This document shows, one piece after another, positions 6,168 to 10,500 of a DNA stretch of 10,500 bases. Under the pieces are notes generated by a model that was not told where the DNA came from, made no database searches, and saw nothing but the letters and a program-made list of their open reading frames with translations. The translations under genes were made by a program, and so were the position numbers. The number at the start of each line of letters is the position of its first letter. The stretch's first letter is position 1. The DNA comes from JBPEXY01 sp052031065. Its GTDB lineage: Bacteria > Pseudomonadota > Gammaproteobacteria > Immundisolibacterales > Immundisolibacteraceae. Location: positions 1 to 10,500 of the forward strand of contig JBPEXY010000206.1 in NCBI GenBank assembly GCA_052031065.1. The letters run 5' to 3'.

Positions 6168-7697
6168 ATGCAACCAGAGACTTTTCAACGCCTTCTGCAG
6201 GAAGGTTATAACCGGGTGCCGCTGTTTCGTCAGGTGCTGGCGGACGTCGACACGCCGCTGAGCACCTACCTGAAACTGGCGGCGCAGCCGTTCAGTTTTT
6301 TGCTGGAATCGGTGCAGGGTGGCGAAAAGTGGGGCCGCTACTCGATGATTGGCCTGCCTACCGAGACCCGCATCAAGGTGTTTGGCCAGCAAGTGGTGGT
6401 TGAAAACTCAGCCACGGTTGAGCGCTTCGAGGTTGAAGACCCGCTACAGTGGATTGCCGATTACCAGCAGGAATTCAGGGTGGCACCGGTGGCCGGGTTG
6501 CCGCGCTTCAGTGGTGGGCTGGTGGGCTATTTCGGGTACGACACCATTCGCTACGTGGAGCCGCGTCTCGGGCCCAACCGCAAGCCGGACCCGATCGGCG
6601 TGCCCGATATTCTGCTGATGGTGGCCGAAGAGCTGGTGGTGTTCGATAACCTTTCCGGCAGTCTCTATGCCATTGTTCATGCCCACGCCGATGGCGAGCG
6701 GGATTACCAGTGGGCGCTGAACCGGCTCGACCAGCTGGTGGGGCTGCTCGAACAGCCGCTGGCGAAGCAGCCACAACCGCTGCCGGTAACCGGCCTCACC
6801 GAAACCCACGGCGATTTTCACGCCAGCTTTACCCAGCAGGGTTACGAGCAGGCGGTGGAGCGCATCAAACAGTACATTGTCGATGGCGACGTCATGCAGG
6901 TGGTGCCGTCGCAGCGCATGTCGATTGATTTCACCGCACCGCCAATCGACCTCTACCGGGCGCTGCGCTATCTCAACCCCTCGCCCTATATGTTCCACCT
7001 GCAGCTGGATGATTTTGCCGTGGTGGGGGCCTCGCCCGAAGTGCTGGCGCGGCTTGAGGACGGGGTGTTAACGGTGCGACCGATTGCCGGCACCCGGCCA
7101 CGGGGTGCCACTCCAGAGCAGGACCTGGCTTACGAAAAAGAGCTGATGGAAGACCCCAAGGAGCTGGCGGAACACCTGATGCTGATCGACCTCGGGCGTA
7201 ACGATGTGGGCCGGGTCGCCGAGACCGGCTCGGTCGAGGTGACCGAATCGATGGTGGTGGAGCGCTACTCCCACGTCATGCATATCGTCTCCAATGTCGA
7301 CGGCCAGGTCAGGGACGATATGGGCGCCATTGATGCGCTCAGGGCCACCTTTCCCGCCGGCACACTGACCGGCGCGCCGAAAATCAGGGCAATGGAAATC
7401 ATTGACGAGCTGGAACCGGTGAAGCGCGGTGTCTACTCCGGTGCGGTCGGTTATATCGGCTGGAACGGCAACATGGACACCGCCATTGCGATTCGCACCG
7501 CGGTGATCAAGGATGGCACCCTGCACGTGCAGGCAGGCGGCGGCATCGTTGCCGACTCGGTACCGGCAACCGAGTGGGAGGAGACCCTGAACAAACGCCG
7601 TGCACTGTTCCGTGCGGTGGCGATGGTGCAGGCGGCGGGTCAGCCGCGCGCAGAGGATTCCTTACAGGCAGGTGAGCATCATGCTGCTGATGATTGA
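6168..7697 (+). CDS. trpE: Anthranilate synthase component I
   Basis: TrpE converts chorismate and ammonia (delivered by TrpG) to anthranilate and pyruvate, the committed step to tryptophan. Motifs in the 509-residue product: the feedback Trp-binding element LLES (45-48) with WGRYS (55-59), PIAGTRPRG (305-313), ELAEHLMLIDLGRND in the catalytic domain, FPAGTLTGAPKIRAMEII (LTGAPK at 400-405) and GGGIVADS (457-464). This is anthranilate synthase rather than PabB because of the N-terminal LLES element and the adjacent trpG-trpD-trpC. The frame is open further upstream into rpe, but the conserved N-terminus (EGYNRVPL, DTPLSTYLKLA) places the start at ATG 6168 or the GTG at 6165. Neither has a clear ribosome binding site, so translation may be coupled to the short frame just upstream. 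The C-terminus overlaps trpG by 17 bp. Confidence 0.96.
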   Translation: MQPETFQRLLQEGYNRVPLFRQVLADVDTPLSTYLKLAAQPFSFLLESVQGGEKWGRYSMIGLPTETRIKVFGQQVVVENSATVERFEVEDPLQWIADYQQEFRVAPVAGLPRFSGGLVGYFGYDTIRYVEPRLGPNRKPDPIGVPDILLMVAEELVVFDNLSGSLYAIVHAHADGERDYQWALNRLDQLVGLLEQPLAKQPQPLPVTGLTETHGDFHASFTQQGYEQAVERIKQYIVDGDVMQVVPSQRMSIDFTAPPIDLYRALRYLNPSPYMFHLQLDDFAVVGASPEVLARLEDGVLTVRPIAGTRPRGATPEQDLAYEKELMEDPKELAEHLMLIDLGRNDVGRVAETGSVEVTESMVVERYSHVMHIVSNVDGQVRDDMGAIDALRATFPAGTLTGAPKIRAMEIIDELEPVKRGVYSGAVGYIGWNGNMDTAIAIRTAVIKDGTLHVQAGGGIVADSVPATEWEETLNKRRALFRAVAMVQAAGQPRAEDSLQAGEHHAADD

Positions 7698-8265
7698 TAA
7701 CTACGACTCCTTCACCTACAACCTGGTGCAGTACCTCGGTGAGCTGAATGCCGATGTCACCGTGGTGCGCAATGATGCCGCGGCGGTTGACGAGCTGGTG
7801 GCCATGCAGCCAGAACGGCTGATGATCTCCCCCGGCCCCTGCGCCCCTGATCAGGCCGGCATCTCCCTGCAGCTGATTGAGGCCTTCGCCGGCAAAATTC
7901 CGATTCTCGGCGTCTGTTTGGGGCATCAATGCATCGGCCAGTTTTTTGGTGGCAAGGTGGTCCATGCCCGTCAGGTAATGCACGGCAAACTCTCGCCCAT
8001 CTACCATTCCGGTGTTGGCGTGTTCTCCGGGCTGCCATCGCCGTTTACCTCCACCCGCTACCACTCACTGGTAGTGGACGCGCAGAGCCTGCCCGACTGC
8101 CTTGAGGTCACCGCCTGGACCCAGCATGAAGACGGCACGCGGGACGAGATCATGGGCCTTCGGCATCGCACCCTGGCGGTGGAAGGGGTGCAGTTTCACC
8201 CCGAGTCGATCATGTCTGAACAGGGGCACGCATTGTTAAAGAATTTTCTGTCGAGCGAGGGGTAG
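7681..8265 (+). CDS. trpG: Anthranilate synthase component II, glutamine amidotransferase
   Basis: TrpG is the class I glutamine amidotransferase subunit that releases ammonia from glutamine for TrpE. The 194-residue product has DNYDSFTYNLVQYL (6-19), the oxyanion-loop region SPGPCAP (50-56), the nucleophile elbow GVCLGHQ with Cys79, HGK (101-103) and the His/Glu of the triad in FHPES (His173, Glu175). The start is ATG 7681 behind AGGTGA (7670-7675) at a 5-base gap; the open frame further upstream is the out-of-frame end of trpE. The 17-bp overlap with trpE suggests translational coupling of the two subunits. In some bacteria one such protein also serves p-aminobenzoate synthesis as PabA; the operon position argues mainly for tryptophan. 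Confidence 0.96.
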   Translation: MLLMIDNYDSFTYNLVQYLGELNADVTVVRNDAAAVDELVAMQPERLMISPGPCAPDQAGISLQLIEAFAGKIPILGVCLGHQCIGQFFGGKVVHARQVMHGKLSPIYHSGVGVFSGLPSPFTSTRYHSLVVDAQSLPDCLEVTAWTQHEDGTRDEIMGLRHRTLAVEGVQFHPESIMSEQGHALLKNFLSSEG

Positions 8266-8271
8266 GCGGGT

Positions 8272-9300
8272 ATGGATATGCAGCAGGCAATCGCCGCGGT
8301 GATCGAAGGCAAAGACCTGAGCGCCGCCGAAATGTCGCAGGTGATGTCGTTGATCATGCAGGGCGAAGCAACCCCCGCCCAGATCGGCGGTTTCCTCGTC
8401 GGGCTGCGCATCAAGGGCGAGACCATCACCGAGATTACCGAAGCCGCGCGGGTCATGCGCTCGCTGGCAACGCCGGTTGAGGCGGCCGGCCCACATCTGT
8501 TGGATACCTGCGGCACCGGCGGCGATGGCTCGCACACCTTCAACATCTCCACAGCGGCGGCCATTGTCGCGGCGGCGGCCGGTGCGCAGGTGGCCAAACA
8601 TGGCAACCGCTCCGTTTCCAGCAGCTCCGGCAGTGCCGATGTGCTGGAGCAGCTCGGGGTGCGTATCGACCTGACGCCAGAGCAGGTGGCCGCCACCATT
8701 GAGCAGGTCGGCATTGGTTTTCTGTTTGCCCCTGCTCATCATGGCGCGATGAAATATGCCATCGGCCCGCGCCGGGAACTGGGGGCCAGGACTATCTTCA
8801 ACCTGCTTGGCCCGCTCACTAACCCGGCAGCGGCCCCCTGCCAGGTGATTGGTGTTTATGATGCCGAGCTGGTCGAACCGGTCGCGCAGGTACTCAAACA
8901 GCTCGGCAGTGACCACGTGCTGGTGGTGCGCGGCGACGATGGGCTGGATGAAATTTCGCTCTCAGCGCCCACCCAGGTGGCGGAACTCAAAGACGGCGCT
9001 GTTGAAAGTTACACCCTCACCGCCGAATCAATGCAGCTGCCGCCGGTGGCCCTTGCCGACCTGGTGGTGAACTCCGCCCAGCAGAGCGTCGAGGTGATCC
9101 GCAGCGTGCTGGCTGGCCAATCCGGCCCTGCCCGTCACGTGGTGCTGGCCAACGCCGGGGCTGCCATTTATGTTGCCGGGCTGGCGGCAGATCTCAGCAG
9201 CGGTATCGCTAAAGCCGCGCAAGTGATTGATAGCGGCAAGGCGGCAGAAAAACTGGCCGACCTGGTCGCGGCCACCCAGTCGTTCCCGGCGGCAGACTGA
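8272..9300 (+). CDS. trpD: Anthranilate phosphoribosyltransferase
   Basis: TrpD transfers phosphoribose from PRPP to anthranilate, forming N-(5-phosphoribosyl)anthranilate in the cytoplasm. The 342-residue product has the glycine-rich PRPP loop DTCGTGGDGSHTFNIST (78-94), KHGNRSVSSSSGSADVLE (109-126) and the anthranilate-binding block AHHGAMKYAIGPRRELG, followed by RTIFNLLGPLTNPA. The length is normal for a stand-alone TrpD with no TrpG fusion. The start is ATG 8272, six bases after the trpG stop, with GAGGGG at 8257-8262; a second ATG at 8278 is possible. The stop TGA shares one base with the trpC start, so TrpD and TrpC are probably made in step. Confidence 0.96.
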   Translation: MDMQQAIAAVIEGKDLSAAEMSQVMSLIMQGEATPAQIGGFLVGLRIKGETITEITEAARVMRSLATPVEAAGPHLLDTCGTGGDGSHTFNISTAAAIVAAAAGAQVAKHGNRSVSSSSGSADVLEQLGVRIDLTPEQVAATIEQVGIGFLFAPAHHGAMKYAIGPRRELGARTIFNLLGPLTNPAAAPCQVIGVYDAELVEPVAQVLKQLGSDHVLVVRGDDGLDEISLSAPTQVAELKDGAVESYTLTAESMQLPPVALADLVVNSAQQSVEVIRSVLAGQSGPARHVVLANAGAAIYVAGLAADLSSGIAKAAQVIDSGKAAEKLADLVAATQSFPAAD

Positions 9301-10121
9301 TGGTTGCCGATGTGTTAAAAAAAATCCTCGCCGTCAAGGCAGAGGAGATTGCCGCCGGGCTAGCCAGCCCCGGCCTGCCGCAGATAATCCAGCAGGCCGA
9401 AGCAGCAGCGCCAACCCGTGGCTTTAGCGCCGCATTGCGCGGTCGCGCCGCCGCCGGGCTGCCCGGTGTGATTGCCGAGATCAAACGTGCATCCCCCAGC
9501 AAGGGGCTGATTCGCGAAGATTTTGATGCTGCCAGCATTGCCGCCATGTACGCAGCAGGCGGTGCCGCCTGTCTGTCGGTGCTCACTGACCGGCAGTTCT
9601 TTCAGGGTGGGCCGGAATACCTGCAACAGGCGCGCAATCAAACCCACCTGCCGGTGATCCGCAAGGACTTCCTCGTCAGCGAATTTCAGATTTACGAAGC
9701 GCGGGCCATGGCCGCTGATGCGGTGCTGCTGATCGTCGCCGCGCTGGATGATGCCGAGCTAACCGCACTCAACACACTGGCGCGGGAGCTGGGCATGGAC
9801 GTGCTCATCGAAGTGCACGACGAGGCCGAGCTGGAGCGCGCCATGCGCGTCGAGCCACAGCTGCTGGGGGTTAACAACCGCAACCTGCACAGCTTTGAAA
9901 CCACCCTGCAAACCACCGCCAGGCTGGCAAAGCTGGCACCGCCAGCGGCCCTGCTGGTATGCGAAAGCGGCATTCACACGCCAGAGGATGTCGCCTTTAT
10001 TCAGGACCTTGGCGTCAACACCTTCCTGGTCGGCGAGGCACTGATGAAAGCGCCCCACCCCGGCGAGCAGATTGGCCAACTGTTTGGCCCCATCCCCCCG
10101 CTGGAGAAAAGCCATGGCTGA
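9300..10121 (+). CDS. trpC: Indole-3-glycerol-phosphate synthase
   Basis: TrpC closes the indole ring, converting carboxyphenylaminodeoxyribulose phosphate to indole-3-glycerol phosphate with loss of CO2. The 273-residue (beta/alpha)8 barrel shows IAEIKRASPSKG (58-69, with Glu60 and Lys62), LSVLTDRQFFQGG (92-104), IRKDFL (120-125, Lys122), LIEVHDEAEL (169-178, Glu171), GVNNRNL (190-196), CESGIH (221-226) and VGEALM (244-249). It is monofunctional; there is no fused TrpF domain. The ATG at 9300 overlaps the trpD stop in TGATG. Downstream it overlaps a VOC-family gene by 8 bp, instead of the crp/vfr gene I recall after trpC in pseudomonads. Confidence 0.96.
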   Translation: MVADVLKKILAVKAEEIAAGLASPGLPQIIQQAEAAAPTRGFSAALRGRAAAGLPGVIAEIKRASPSKGLIREDFDAASIAAMYAAGGAACLSVLTDRQFFQGGPEYLQQARNQTHLPVIRKDFLVSEFQIYEARAMAADAVLLIVAALDDAELTALNTLARELGMDVLIEVHDEAELERAMRVEPQLLGVNNRNLHSFETTLQTTARLAKLAPPAALLVCESGIHTPEDVAFIQDLGVNTFLVGEALMKAPHPGEQIGQLFGPIPPLEKSHG

Positions 10122-10500
10122 ACGCCCACCACCGACCATGGGTATGCACCACGTCGCGCTGTTTGTAGACCCGCTGGAGGCGTGCGAACATTTCTATGTA
10201 GAGCTGCTTGGCATGGCGGTGGAATGGCGGCCCGACGAGGATAACGTCTATTTAACCGGCGGCAGCGACAACCTGGCGCTGCACCGTGCCCAGCAACCCA
10301 TCAAAGACCAACCGGGCCAGCGGCTCGACCACATCGGCTTTCTACTCAGAAAAATCGACGACGTCGACCTCTGGCATCAATTCCTGGTCGACCACTCAGT
10401 GACCATCGTCGCCAAACCACGCACCCACCGCGACGGTGCACGCAGTTTCTACTGCCTCGACCCCGCCGGCACCCGTGTGCAGGTCATCTGGCATCCGCCA
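10114..10500 (+). CDS. VOC (glyoxalase/bleomycin-resistance) family protein, 3'-truncated
   Basis: The frame runs open from ATG 10114 to the window end (129 codons, no stop seen). The start is supported by GGAG at 10103-10106 with a 7-base gap; ATGs at 10138 and 10144 are alternatives. The pattern is that of a vicinal oxygen chelate domain, usually metal-dependent: MHHVALFV (11-18), CEHFYVELLGM (24-34), DNLALHR (52-58), RLDHIGFLL (70-78) and SFYCLDPAGTRVQVIW (111-126). Candidate metal ligands are His12 or His13 and His73. The last strand, where many VOC enzymes carry a metal-binding Glu (as in NRIELW-type ends), appears to have Gln123 instead. It overlaps trpC by 8 bp and is probably co-translated. 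The substrate cannot be told: glyoxalase, dioxygenase, antibiotic-binding and non-catalytic members share this fold. Confidence 0.82.
   Translation, partial: MAERPPPTMGMHHVALFVDPLEACEHFYVELLGMAVEWRPDEDNVYLTGGSDNLALHRAQQPIKDQPGQRLDHIGFLLRKIDDVDLWHQFLVDHSVTIVAKPRTHRDGARSFYCLDPAGTRVQVIWHPP

Noticed and set aside
7600..7680. Upstream extension of trpG
   Set aside because: It lies inside the trpE coding region in another frame. ATG 7681 has a good ribosome binding site and gives the exact family N-terminus.
8236..8916. 226-codon minus-strand open frame inside trpD
   Set aside because: It is antisense to intact trpD, with no recognisable domain and a shadow-like composition.

Overview
The window is a gene-dense piece of a fairly GC-rich bacterial chromosome, most likely a gammaproteobacterium. 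Two things point that way. The order coaBC - dut - membrane protein - algC resembles the dfp-dut-algC neighbourhood of pseudomonads and relatives, and rpe followed by trpE-trpG-trpD-trpC is a common gammaproteobacterial layout. I see no tRNA, rRNA, CRISPR array, insertion sequence or phage gene.

Bases 1-3780, plus strand. The 3' end of coaBC (coenzyme A synthesis) is followed by dut (dUTPase), a two-TM membrane protein with a periplasmic sensor-like domain, and algC (phosphomannomutase/phosphoglucomutase). The gaps are short (36-54 bases) and no convincing terminator separates the genes, so they could form one transcription unit. The membrane protein looks like a free-standing version of the membrane-anchored N-terminal part that I recall on long AlgC proteins of other gammaproteobacteria.

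Bases 3781-5446. One minus-strand gene, convergent with algC, encodes a diverged ornithine cyclodeaminase/mu-crystallin family protein. It carries in-frame tandem repeats (12-bp and 15-bp units) in its N-terminal tail and in the linker before its NAD(P)-binding domain. A 330-bp non-coding stretch with few clear signals then separates it from the divergent rpe operon.

Bases 5447-10500, plus strand. rpe, trpE, trpG, trpD, trpC and a VOC (glyoxalase/bleomycin-resistance) family gene cut off by the window end are tightly packed. rpe-trpE has a 40-bp gap holding a 12-codon mini-ORF, trpE/trpG overlap by 17 bp, trpG-trpD have a 6-bp gap, trpD/trpC overlap by 1 bp and trpC/VOC overlap by 8 bp. TrpE and TrpG form anthranilate synthase, TrpD adds the phosphoribosyl group and TrpC makes indole-3-glycerol phosphate. 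The later steps (trpF, trpA, trpB) are not in this window. gph, which I recall between rpe and trpE in pseudomonads, is absent here.

Most of the window is ordinary housekeeping metabolism. The points most worth checking are the split sensor-like protein/AlgC pair, the repeat-bearing OCD-family protein, the mini-ORF junction before trpE and the VOC gene coupled to trpC. I found no clear evidence of an undescribed multi-gene system.
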